Below, piece by piece: positions 37,179 to 44,768 of a stretch of DNA of 64,000 nucleotides. Source of the DNA: Mesorhizobium huakuii (GTDB lineage: Bacteria; Pseudomonadota; Alphaproteobacteria; Rhizobiales; Rhizobiaceae); assembly GCF_014189455.1 (NCBI RefSeq), contig NZ_CP050296.1, positions 2,104,001 to 2,168,000 on the forward strand. The letters are read 5' to 3'. The notes beneath the pieces were generated by a model. The model saw nothing but the letters and a program-made list of their open reading frames with translations, was not told the DNA's origin and did no database searches. A program made the translations under genes and the position numbers. Positions within the stretch are counted from its first letter, which is position 1; every line of letters starts with the position of its first letter.

Positions 37179-39155
37179 CTAGTCCCCGGTTGCCATGGCC
37201 GTGATCGTCTTCTTGGCGCGCTGGATCGAGGCCGGGCTCATCGAAAGCTCGGTCAGGCCCATCTCGATGAAGGCCGGGATCAAATCCGGCCGTCCGGCGG
37301 CCTCGCCGCACATGCCGACCATGATGCCGGCGGCGACGCCGGCTTTGGCCGTCAACTCGATCGCCGACATGACCGCCGGATTGGTGACGTCGTTGAGCTT
37401 GGCGACGGTCGGGTTGAGCCGGTCGGCGGCCATGATGTACTGGGTCAGGTCGTTGGTGCCGATCGAGAAGAAGGCCACCTCTCTGGCCAGCGCCGGCGCG
37501 ATCAACACGGCGGCCGGGGTTTCGATCATTACGCCGAGATCGAACGTCGCATGCGCCATGCCTTCGGCCTTGAGTTCGGCAGCGCATTCGTCGACCAGTG
37601 CGCGGGTGCGCGTGACTTCGGAAATATCGGACACCATCGGCAGCATCACCTTGATGTTGCCGTGCACAGCGGCCCTCAGCAGCGCCCTGAGCTGGCGCTT
37701 GAAGATATCGGGCCGGTCGAGGCACATGCGGATGCCGCGCCAGCCGAGAAAGGGGTTCTCCTCGTCGGGGAACTCGATGCCGGCAATCGGCTTGTCGCCG
37801 CCGATGTCGAGCGTGCGCACGATGACCGGATAGGGTGCAAAGGCCTTGGCCAACGCCGCATAGGTCTCGGCCTGCATGTCTTCCGAGGGAAGGTGCATGT
37901 GGCGCATGAACAGTAGCTCGGTGCGGAACAGGCCGACACCCATGGCGCCGGCTTCCTGCGCCGCCTCGATCTCCTCCAGTGAGCCGATATTGGCCGCGAC
38001 CTCGATCACCTTGCCGTCGGCGCGCTTGGGTGTCACCGTCTTGAAGGCGGTCAGGCCGGCGCGTTCCTTGGCCGCCGCCTCGACACGGCCCGCGTAATCG
38101 GCGCGCGTCGCCGCGTCCGGGTCGATGATCACATGGCCGGTGTTGCCGTCAAGCGCCACGTCGCGCGCGGTGCGCAAGGCATTGACCTGGTCGCCAAGGC
38201 CCAACACCGCCGGAATACCATGCGAGCGAGCGATGATGGCGATGTGCGATGTGGCGCCGCCATGGCCGCAAATGACGCCGCCAATGCGCTTCAGCGGCGC
38301 GCGCGCCAGATCCCAGGCGCCGATGTCGTCGGCGATCAGAATGGCGCCTTCGGGGATGTTTTCGAGGCTGACGTCGTCCTGGCCGAGCAGCACCAGGCAG
38401 ATCTGCCGCCCCACGGCATGGACATCGTCCGCCCGGGCATTGAGATAGTGATCGTCGACGGCGTTGAAATCGGCGGCGATGGTGGCGGCTGCGGTGATGA
38501 CGGCCGAGACCGCATCATTGCCGCCCTTGATCGCCTTTTCGGCCTCGCCGGTCAGGCTGTCGTCGGCGGCGATATCCCTGAGTGCCGCGACGATGCCACG
38601 GTCTCCCGCGGACAGGCTGTCCTGCGCCAGGGCTCGGTCCATGCGCGCCTGGACGGCGGCGACGGCGGTACGGAACCTGTCGATCTCGCCGGCGATTTCG
38701 TCAGCCTGCAACAGGCGGCCCTGTCCGGCGATGTCAGGCGGGAAATGTGCGAAAGCTGGCCCGATGGCGACGCCCTCGCTGGCGGCGACACCGCGCAAGC
38801 CGTTTGCCTGACCGGGCACGGATTGGAGCACCGGTGCGGGTGCCGTTTCCTGGCCGGCATCATTGGCCGGGCTGTGCGGCTCGGCTTCATCGTCGAGGCC
38901 CGCCTTGGGGTTTTCCAGATAGCCGATCAGCGCTTCGATCGCCTCGATGGCGTCGGCGCCGTTGGCCCGCACGGTGACTTCCTGGTTTTCCTTGACCGCC
39001 AGCAGCATCAGCTTGACGGAGCTTTTGGCGCTGACCGCCTTGCCGTCCTTGACCAGTTCGACATCGGATTCGAAGCCCTTGGCGAGCTTGACGAACCGCG
39101 TGGCGGGACGGGCGTGCAAACCTTCATGCACTCTGACGATGGTCGAGCGTTCCAT
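37179..39155 (-). CDS. HPr-Enzyme I fusion (phosphoenolpyruvate-protein phosphotransferase)
   Basis: A 658-aa protein. Residues 1-85 are an HPr domain with the phosphorylated histidine His14 (HEGLHARPAT); residues about 118-658 are Enzyme I with the active histidine His304 (GGATSHIAII), the PEP-binding barrel (GLFRTELLFM) and the catalytic cysteine in GMCGEAAG. It takes phosphate from PEP and passes it to IIA. It lacks the GAF domain of nitrogen-PTS Enzyme I, so it is a sugar-PTS protein. It is the last gene of the glucitol-type PTS operon, 55 bp after the IIA gene. Confidence 0.93.
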   Translation of the reverse strand: MERSTIVRVHEGLHARPATRFVKLAKGFESDVELVKDGKAVSAKSSVKLMLLAVKENQEVTVRANGADAIEAIEALIGYLENPKAGLDDEAEPHSPANDAGQETAPAPVLQSVPGQANGLRGVAASEGVAIGPAFAHFPPDIAGQGRLLQADEIAGEIDRFRTAVAAVQARMDRALAQDSLSAGDRGIVAALRDIAADDSLTGEAEKAIKGGNDAVSAVITAAATIAADFNAVDDHYLNARADDVHAVGRQICLVLLGQDDVSLENIPEGAILIADDIGAWDLARAPLKRIGGVICGHGGATSHIAIIARSHGIPAVLGLGDQVNALRTARDVALDGNTGHVIIDPDAATRADYAGRVEAAAKERAGLTAFKTVTPKRADGKVIEVAANIGSLEEIEAAQEAGAMGVGLFRTELLFMRHMHLPSEDMQAETYAALAKAFAPYPVIVRTLDIGGDKPIAGIEFPDEENPFLGWRGIRMCLDRPDIFKRQLRALLRAAVHGNIKVMLPMVSDISEVTRTRALVDECAAELKAEGMAHATFDLGVMIETPAAVLIAPALAREVAFFSIGTNDLTQYIMAADRLNPTVAKLNDVTNPAVMSAIELTAKAGVAAGIMVGMCGEAAGRPDLIPAFIEMGLTELSMSPASIQRAKKTITAMATGD

Positions 39156-39210
39156 GGCAAATACTCTGCTTTTCCTAGCGCCGTGACCAGACGGCCGCGG
39201 CGCGAATGCT

Positions 39211-39591
39211 TCAGGCGGCGATGGTGATGATCGCGTCTGTCTTCAGGGCGGCCACGAGCGCTTGGGCGTCGACCTGCGATGCACAGATTTCGCCCGGCCT
39301 CTCGGCCTCGGTGGCGCCGTTGAACGAGATGACGACGTGGCCCATCTCGAGCACCTTGCTCCACGCGCTGGAGCCGACGGCGGTTATGACTGCGGAAACC
39401 GGACCAAGAGTGATCGACGCGCCCTTTTGCGGCGCGCCGTCGCTGGGTCCGAGCTCCGTCTTGTGGAGCACCGAAACCTCGGCAAGCTCCGGCGGCGAGC
39501 CATCCGCAAACAGGATGACCACGCCCCCTTCGGCAAGATCCGCCACTTCGGGCCCGATGGCAGTGACCCGTGTTCTCAACAGAACCGTCAT
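39211..39591 (-). CDS. srlB: PTS glucitol/sorbitol-type IIA component
   Basis: A 126-aa protein aligned by eye with E. coli SrlB (123 aa): the same start (TVLLRTRVTAIG), ILFADGSPPELAEVSVLHKTEL split as ILFADGSPPEL and SVLHKTEL with phospho-acceptor His43, and LEMGHVVISFNG. It receives phosphate from the HPr domain and gives it to the IIB cysteine. ATGAGG lies upstream of its ATG. A dispersed repeat separates it from the IIC2 gene. Confidence 0.92.
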   Translation of the reverse strand: MTVLLRTRVTAIGPEVADLAEGGVVILFADGSPPELAEVSVLHKTELGPSDGAPQKGASITLGPVSAVITAVGSSAWSKVLEMGHVVISFNGATEAERPGEICASQVDAQALVAALKTDAIITIAA

Positions 39592-39617
39592 ATGGCGAAC
39601 CTCATTTTCAACTTTCC

Positions 39618-39723
39618 TTAGAGCGGCTCACCGTTTTCACGGAAACGGCGAACCGCTCTATCTCTTTGTTTTGACGCAATTCCTGACGGAAAACCGCTGA
39701 CACTTTTCCTGGAATTGCTTTTA
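39618..39723. repeat. Dispersed palindromic repeat, copy 3 (inverted)
   Basis: Same family as 9207-9335 and 26009-26114 but in the opposite orientation: the hairpin end (AGAGCGGCTCACCGTTTTC) is at the left and CTTTTCCTGGAATTGCTTTT at the right. It sits inside the PTS operon, between the IIC2 and IIA genes, and its right end forms the TAA stop codon of the IIC2 gene (39721-39723). Confidence 0.9.
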
Positions 39724-40311
39724 GAACACAATCAGGCTGACGACCCAGGCGATCAGCACCGAGACCGGGCCCATGATCTGACGGCTGATGAGCACCGCCG
39801 GAACACCGATTTCGATCGTCTTCGGCTTGGCTTCACCGAGCGCCAGGCCGACGGGAACGAAGTCGCAGCCGACCTGGGTATTGTAGGCAAACAGCGCCGG
39901 CAGGGCCATCGCCGGCGAAATCGTGCCATTGGCGATCTGCGGGCCGATGATGGCCACGCCGATAACCTGCGCGATGACGGCGCCTGGCCCGAGGATGGGC
40001 GACAGGAACGGCAGGCCGCAAATCGCCGAGATGATCAGCAGGCCGACGATGTTGTTGGCCAGCGGCCCCATCGGCTGGGCGAGCACGTCACCGATGCCGG
40101 TGTAGAGGATCAGGCCGATGAGCATGGTCACGAAGGCCATGAACGGCAGCACGTTGCGCACCACCTGGTCGATCGTGCGGCGGCCGGAATTGAAGAAGAT
40201 GCCGACCACCCGGCCCATGACGCGGCCGATCGAGCTGATCAGGCCGATAAGCCCGCCTTCGCTCGGCAGCGGCTGTGGCGCCGCGGCTGCGTTGTTGTTG
40301 TTTGAACTCAT
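39721..40311 (-). CDS. PTS glucitol/sorbitol-type IIC2 component (C-terminal half of SrlE)
   Basis: A 196-aa membrane protein that matches the C-terminal, membrane half of E. coli SrlE: FNSGRRTIDQVVRNVLPFMA, FLSPILGPGAVIAQVIGV and ACD/GCDFVPVGLALGEA. The N-terminal half of SrlE is encoded by the preceding gene, so the protein is split in two. ATG 40311 overlaps the IIB stop codon by four bases (ATGA), which fixes the start. The N-terminus is Asn/Ala-rich (SSNNNNAAAAPQP). Confidence 0.88.
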   Translation of the reverse strand: MSSNNNNAAAAPQPLPSEGGLIGLISSIGRVMGRVVGIFFNSGRRTIDQVVRNVLPFMAFVTMLIGLILYTGIGDVLAQPMGPLANNIVGLLIISAICGLPFLSPILGPGAVIAQVIGVAIIGPQIANGTISPAMALPALFAYNTQVGCDFVPVGLALGEAKPKTIEIGVPAVLISRQIMGPVSVLIAWVVSLIVF

Positions 40312-40724
40312 CGATGCTGCTCCCCCGCAGTGGTGACCGCCTCGGATCCGTCCGCCATTGTGACGTTGGCCGGCTTCACGCCCGAAACGTAGATGTCCTC
40401 GGTGATGAACTGGGCGAGCGGCCCAGCCTGGCCGACCGGCGTCAGATTGACGGTCGGGATGCGCTTGCGCGGATAGACGCCGCAGCGTGCGGTGCCGCCG
40501 CAATCGACGACGACCACTGCCATCTCGCCTTCGACCGGCGGCGCCTTGAAGCCGTCGACGGCCGTGGCGCCAGTCATGTCGGCGATCAACTGGGCCACGG
40601 GATGGATGCCGCCGCCGGTGACGGAGACGACCTTGTCGCGCTGGCTGGTCGGCTCGATGACGAGCGGGCCGCCCCAGCCTGTGTTGCCCCGGGAGATTTT
40701 TACGGCTTTGAATGTCTTGGCCAT
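40308..40724 (-). CDS. srlE: PTS glucitol/sorbitol-type IIB component (N-terminal half of SrlE)
   Basis: A 138-aa protein with the IIB domain of SrlE: NTGWGGPLVIEP near the start, the phosphorylated cysteine in VDCGGTARCGVYPRKRIPT, and GPLAQFITEDIYVSGVK. It passes phosphate from IIA to the incoming polyol. In E. coli this domain is fused to the IIC2 half; here it ends after TTAGEQHR and the next gene begins in an overlapping ATGA. GGGAGG lies seven bases before its ATG. Confidence 0.9.
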   Translation of the reverse strand: MAKTFKAVKISRGNTGWGGPLVIEPTSQRDKVVSVTGGGIHPVAQLIADMTGATAVDGFKAPPVEGEMAVVVVDCGGTARCGVYPRKRIPTVNLTPVGQAGPLAQFITEDIYVSGVKPANVTMADGSEAVTTAGEQHR

Positions 40725-40739
40725 GATGTCCTCCCGCCC

Positions 40740-41501
40740 TTACAGCTCGACGCCCTGGCGGCGTGCCATGATCATGGTGATGCGCTCGGTCAGCATGCCC
40801 TTGAGCAGGATGACGACGAGGCCGACAATGGCGTACCAGATCGCCACCTTGACGTGGTAACCGGCGACGACAACGCCCTTCTTCTCAAGCTCGAGCAGAG
40901 CCACGAGAATACCGCCCCAGACGAAATATTCACCCGGATTGATGTGCGGGAATAGGCCAAGCGGCGGGTGCACGTAGGACACGGCCGCGTCATAGAAGGC
41001 CGGCTTGTGCTTTTCTTCGAGGAACGATCCGAACGTGTAGGCCATCGGATTGGTCAGGAAGAACACCGCCAGCAGCGGCAGCAGTGTATAGCGGGTCAAG
41101 GCAATCCTGCCGGCGCCGCGCGCCAGGCCGTGCACGCGCTCCTCGCCGACCAGCTCGGTGACGGCGTAGAAGGCGGTCATCAGCACCACCAGCGTCGGAA
41201 TGATGCCGGTGACGAAGCCGGCGAACACTTCGCCGCCCTTCTGGAAGATGCCGATGAAGTACTTGCCGATGGCGGTCAGCCAGCCGAGCTGCTCTTCCTG
41301 CTGGACTTCCTTCAGCTTTTCCTTGAACTGATCGACGGTTATGGGTCCGCTGTCTGCTTGCGCCAGGACAACGAGATGATCGGACGCATGCTCGACGGCG
41401 AGCTTGCCATGCAATGCAGCATCCGAGACCATGGCACCTGCGACATGCAGATTGTGCACGGCCATGTCGGCATGCTGCGCCAACAACGAAAATACAGACA
41501 T
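40740..41501 (-). CDS. srlA: PTS glucitol/sorbitol-type IIC component
   Basis: A 253-aa membrane permease. Residues about 75-253 match E. coli SrlA (187 aa): FIGIFQKGGEVFAGFVTGI, FFLTNPMAYTFGSFLEEKHK and GLFPHINPGEYFVWGGI. The first 70 or so residues are an extra, mostly helical segment not present in SrlA. The extension is real as judged by AAGGAGG right before ATG 41501. It lies 15 bp before the IIB gene in the same operon. Confidence 0.92.
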   Translation of the reverse strand: MSVFSLLAQHADMAVHNLHVAGAMVSDAALHGKLAVEHASDHLVVLAQADSGPITVDQFKEKLKEVQQEEQLGWLTAIGKYFIGIFQKGGEVFAGFVTGIIPTLVVLMTAFYAVTELVGEERVHGLARGAGRIALTRYTLLPLLAVFFLTNPMAYTFGSFLEEKHKPAFYDAAVSYVHPPLGLFPHINPGEYFVWGGILVALLELEKKGVVVAGYHVKVAIWYAIVGLVVILLKGMLTERITMIMARRQGVEL

Positions 41502-41552
41502 TTCTCCTCCTTATGCCGCCCGCCGGTCATCCCAGTCGGTGCGCGGCGTCCT

Positions 41553-41990
41553 CTAGGCCCTTGCTACGTTCAAACCGGATAGACCCGGCTTCTTCCCCGG
41601 CTCCGACCGTGCTTTGTCGATCTGTTCGATCGCCCGCTTCACGGCCTCGGCCACACCGGGTTCCCCCTCCCCCATGATCGCAGGGTTGGACCGGAGTCGA
41701 TCGAGGGGAACACCCTCGAATTCTTGATGTCTCTTGAACTTGGTGAAGACGGACCGGCCGCTCATCACCATCAGGCGGCGCACGATCAGGTCAGGTGTCA
41801 CCACGACGAGCGCGATGGTGCCCTTGGCCAACCGGCCGCGAAAATTGCCGGCTCCGACGAAGCCATCCTTGTACTGGTCGGTGACGCCTCGAAAGACATC
41901 CGAATAGTGCCGCATCTGCAGCCAGACGCCGAGCGACTGCAGCGCCCACACAATAACCAGCAGAAGCAGTCCCCACTGCCAAATCGCCAT
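41553..41990 (-). CDS. srlM: Glucitol operon activator (GutM/SrlM) family protein
   Basis: A 145-aa protein with an N-terminal membrane segment (MAIWQWGLLLLVIVWALQS) followed by the GutM-type core (GRLAKGTIALVVVTPDLIVRR). In E. coli SrlM activates the glucitol operon; how it acts is not clear, and the membrane segment argues for an indirect role. GGGAGGAG lies before ATG 41990, so the longer frame to 42062 is rejected. It heads the PTS operon. Confidence 0.87.
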   Translation of the reverse strand: MAIWQWGLLLLVIVWALQSLGVWLQMRHYSDVFRGVTDQYKDGFVGAGNFRGRLAKGTIALVVVTPDLIVRRLMVMSGRSVFTKFKRHQEFEGVPLDRLRSNPAIMGEGEPGVAEAVKRAIEQIDKARSEPGKKPGLSGLNVARA

Positions 41991-42078
41991 TCGGTTCTCC
42001 TCCCGAAGCCTTCGTTGAACCGCACCTTGGACCGGCACGCGACAACAGCAAAGTGAGAACATTTGTTTCCGAGAATGT

Positions 42079-42095
42079 CAATATGTATGATATTG
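42079..42095. promoter_or_regulatory. Palindrome upstream of the PTS operon
   Basis: CAATATGTATGATATTG is an inverted repeat (arms CAATAT / ATATTG, five-base centre) 89 bp upstream of srlM and 86 bp before the divergent gene at 42181. AT-rich palindromes in this GC-rich genome are candidate operator sites. The binding protein is not known; the SorC regulator is one possibility. Confidence 0.4.
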
Positions 42096-42180
42096 GCCTC
42101 CACCACGCCATCCACAGGGCCGTCGCCGATTTCGGCGGCGGCACGGCTGTGCTAGCCTGTCGTCAAACGGGATGCATGCA

Positions 42181-42822
42181 ATGGAACTGCCCTTCAGGGA
42201 TGAACTGGCCCTAATGCCCGACCTGCGCCACCGCTTGCGGCAGCTGCGCTGGTTCCGCGCCACCTTTCGCGGCAGCGCCAAGGTGGTTTCCGACACGTTC
42301 GGCGTGCGTTTCGAGATCGACGAGGCGAAGCTGACAAGGGCTTTTCTCGACTGGGTCGAGATCATGGAGGCGCAGAAGCGCTTCGCCGCGATAGACCGCG
42401 CCGACTTCATCGTCTTTGCCGCCGGCCTCGTGCTGCGTGAGCTGATCAAGCAGGCGCCGGCCCGGGAAATCTCCGGCCTCGCCGAGCTCATCGAAACGGA
42501 TCAGAATGCCGGCACGCTGGAAATCATCCGCTTCTGGCCGGAAGGCTTCCTCTACACCAACTACTGCGTCTCGGTGATTTCGGCGATCTATGAGCAGGAA
42601 TTCGGCAAGGCGCCCAGCATCGACAAATGCGCCGACGATTTGCGCACCTGGTGGTCCTATCGCGAGAACGTCACCGAGATGCCGGCCTATGCCGTGGCTT
42701 TCCTCGATCGCTTCCTCGGTGCGGAACCGAACTGGATCACCCCGGACCGGGCACAGTCCCGGCAAGCCATGCAACGGGCGCTCGGTTCCACGCGCGCAAG
42801 CGATGCGCTGCGCCAGCTTTGA
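42181..42822 (+). CDS. Conserved-looking protein of unknown function
   Basis: A 213-aa soluble protein without recognised motifs; it is rich in aromatic residues (RQLRWFRATFRGSAK, FWPEGFLYTNYC, DLRTWWSYREN) and mainly helical. It shares the upstream region with the PTS operon but is transcribed away from it. The ATG at 42181 is taken; an in-frame ATG at 42172 is also possible. Codon use looks native. No function is proposed. Confidence 0.65.
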   Translation: MELPFRDELALMPDLRHRLRQLRWFRATFRGSAKVVSDTFGVRFEIDEAKLTRAFLDWVEIMEAQKRFAAIDRADFIVFAAGLVLRELIKQAPAREISGLAELIETDQNAGTLEIIRFWPEGFLYTNYCVSVISAIYEQEFGKAPSIDKCADDLRTWWSYRENVTEMPAYAVAFLDRFLGAEPNWITPDRAQSRQAMQRALGSTRASDALRQL

Positions 42823-42925
42823 CAGCTCACCGTCTCACGCCCAAAACGCTCTCAAGACATCGCACTATTGAACATTTGACTTTTTGCCGATAGCGATGTG
42901 CGGAATTTGACTTGAGGAGAAGCGC

Positions 42926-43600
42926 GTGGCGCGACCAAGGCCTATCATCTTCGATTGCGACGGCGTTCTCGTCGACAGCGAGCCGCTGGCCGCCAGGGCC
43001 TATGAGCGCGTCTATGAAAGGCACGGCATGCCAGGCGTCCATGGCGGCATCATCGCCCAATGCGTCGGCATGAAGCAGTCCGACATCATCGTCAGGATCA
43101 AGGAATTGACCGGGCATCAATTTCCCGCCACGGCCGACGGCGACATCTGGGCCGAGACCAAGATCCTGTTCACCGAGGAATTGAAGCCGACGCCGGGAAT
43201 CGCCGCGTTTCTGGAAACACTCGAGGGCAACCGCTGCGTTGCCTCGTCATCCTCCGTCGAGCGCATCAACCACAGCCTTGCCGTCACCGGGCTGGCGCAT
43301 TTGTTCGGCGATGCGATCTACAGCTCTTCGATGGTCAAGAACGGCAAGCCGGCGCCCGACATCTTCCTGTTCGCCGCAGCCAGGATGGGGGCCGACCCGG
43401 CCGACTGCATCGTCATCGAGGATTCGCCCTTCGGCATCCAGGGTGCCGTTGCCGCCGGCATGACGGCGATCGGCTACACCGGCGGCGGCCACACCTATGC
43501 CGAGCACGGCGCGCGGCTGACGGCGGCGGGTGCCGATTTCGTCTGCGCCGACTGGCAAGAAATTAGCCGGCAATTGTCCGGGCTCGGCGTGCCGGCCTAG
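42926..43600 (+). CDS. HAD-superfamily phosphatase (beta-phosphoglucomutase/PGP-like)
   Basis: A 224-aa HAD class I protein: motif I FDCDGVLVDSEP (Asp10, Asp12), motif II ASSSSVERINHSL, lysine in KNGKPAPDIF and motif IV VIEDSPFGIQGAVAAGM. Such enzymes hydrolyse small sugar phosphates or polyol phosphates. The start is GTG 42926 with GAGGAG upstream. Near the PTS operon it might act on a polyol phosphate, but this is only a guess from position. Confidence 0.88.
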   Translation: MARPRPIIFDCDGVLVDSEPLAARAYERVYERHGMPGVHGGIIAQCVGMKQSDIIVRIKELTGHQFPATADGDIWAETKILFTEELKPTPGIAAFLETLEGNRCVASSSSVERINHSLAVTGLAHLFGDAIYSSSMVKNGKPAPDIFLFAAARMGADPADCIVIEDSPFGIQGAVAAGMTAIGYTGGGHTYAEHGARLTAAGADFVCADWQEISRQLSGLGVPA

Positions 43601-43611
43601 GCTGGCAGAAA

Positions 43612-44667
43612 CTAGAGAGGCCGCGGCCATTCGCTGCGTGGAATCTCAGCGCCGACACGGAAGTCGAGCGACAAGACCCTCGTCGCATCGGTGTCGACCT
43701 CGCACCGGAAGCTCAGATGGTACCACGTCGTTGTGGTGCTGAAAGCGACATCCGAGCCGTCGACAATATTGCCAGCTTTCAGCGAAACAGATGGCACCCA
43801 TTTGGGAAAATAAGAGGCATCCAGCAACTGCTGCTGCAACGCGTTGGCGCAAAGTATGGCAGCACGCTGACCGCGAGGCACCGCGTCCATCGCGGTCGTG
43901 GCCAGTGCATCGCCGGTAGCGCCTTGCGAGTAGAGCTTGCGAACACCCGGAAAGCCCGAACCGTTCCGCGATGCAGACTTCGAGGCTTTTGAGGGGCTGG
44001 GCTTCGGCGCATTTGTAGGTTTGGGCTGCGGCGTTACGGCCGACATGGGAAGCTCGATCTCGCCGTCGCCGCCATCGGCAGCCAAAGGCGCTGGTGCCTC
44101 GCCCTGTTGCTTGGCGGCGTCGAGCGCCGCCTGCTTGTCTGCCTCCTGTTTAGCGGCCTGTTGTTTGTCCATCTCCGCGCTTGAAGCTGCCTGCTGCTCG
44201 GAGTCTGCCGGCGTGACAGGTTGACTGTCTGCGGGCTTCGGCACGACAGGCGGCTTCGAAGCGTCATCCTTGGCCGGAGACGGCGATCTGTCCTGAGCGC
44301 TCGCCCCATCCAGGGATTTCCTCGGGCCGGTATCCTTATCGCCGAACTGAAAAACAGGCTTCAGCACCTCGACTGGCGAGGGCTTCTGCGCCTGCTTTTC
44401 CGACGGAGGCGGTTTTTCGACCTTCTGCTCGGGCGGTTTTTCTACCTTCGGTTCCGGTGGCTTAGGCGGCGGTGCAGAAGCAGGTTTCGGCTTCGACTGA
44501 TCGGGCGGAGGCACGAGCGCGACATTGACCGGCTGCTCCTCCTGCGGCTGTTGGGGAGGAATTGGCAGGCCATATATCAGGAGCGCCGCGACAAGCACGT
44601 GCAGGATCAGCGATGCGGGAATGCCCCACAACAGATACCGACGCCGTTCTCGTGCCTCGTCCTTCAT
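43612..44667 (-). CDS. TonB-like DUF930 protein, copy 1
   Basis: A 351-aa protein with a cytosolic N-terminus (KDEARERRRYLLWG), one membrane helix (about residues 14-34), a long Pro/Lys/Glu/Gln-rich periplasmic stretch (PPPDQSKPKPASAPPPKPP and later parts) and a C-terminal DUF930 domain (about 245-351: GFPGVRKLYSQGATGDALA, NALQQQLLDASYFPKWVPS, WYHLSFRCEVDTDATRV). The layout is that of TonB but the C-terminal domain is different. It is the downstream member of a tandem pair. ATG 44667 corresponds to the second Met of its paralogue. Confidence 0.82.
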   Translation of the reverse strand: MKDEARERRRYLLWGIPASLILHVLVAALLIYGLPIPPQQPQEEQPVNVALVPPPDQSKPKPASAPPPKPPEPKVEKPPEQKVEKPPPSEKQAQKPSPVEVLKPVFQFGDKDTGPRKSLDGASAQDRSPSPAKDDASKPPVVPKPADSQPVTPADSEQQAASSAEMDKQQAAKQEADKQAALDAAKQQGEAPAPLAADGGDGEIELPMSAVTPQPKPTNAPKPSPSKASKSASRNGSGFPGVRKLYSQGATGDALATTAMDAVPRGQRAAILCANALQQQLLDASYFPKWVPSVSLKAGNIVDGSDVAFSTTTTWYHLSFRCEVDTDATRVLSLDFRVGAEIPRSEWPRPL

Positions 44668-44768
44668 CCAGACCGATGTGGAATGAAATAGCGGCAGCTT
44701 CAAGCATAAGCACTGGATTGGCGTAAATTCGCCGCTGGCCTTCGGCATCCAGGACTCGGCCTGCCGGC

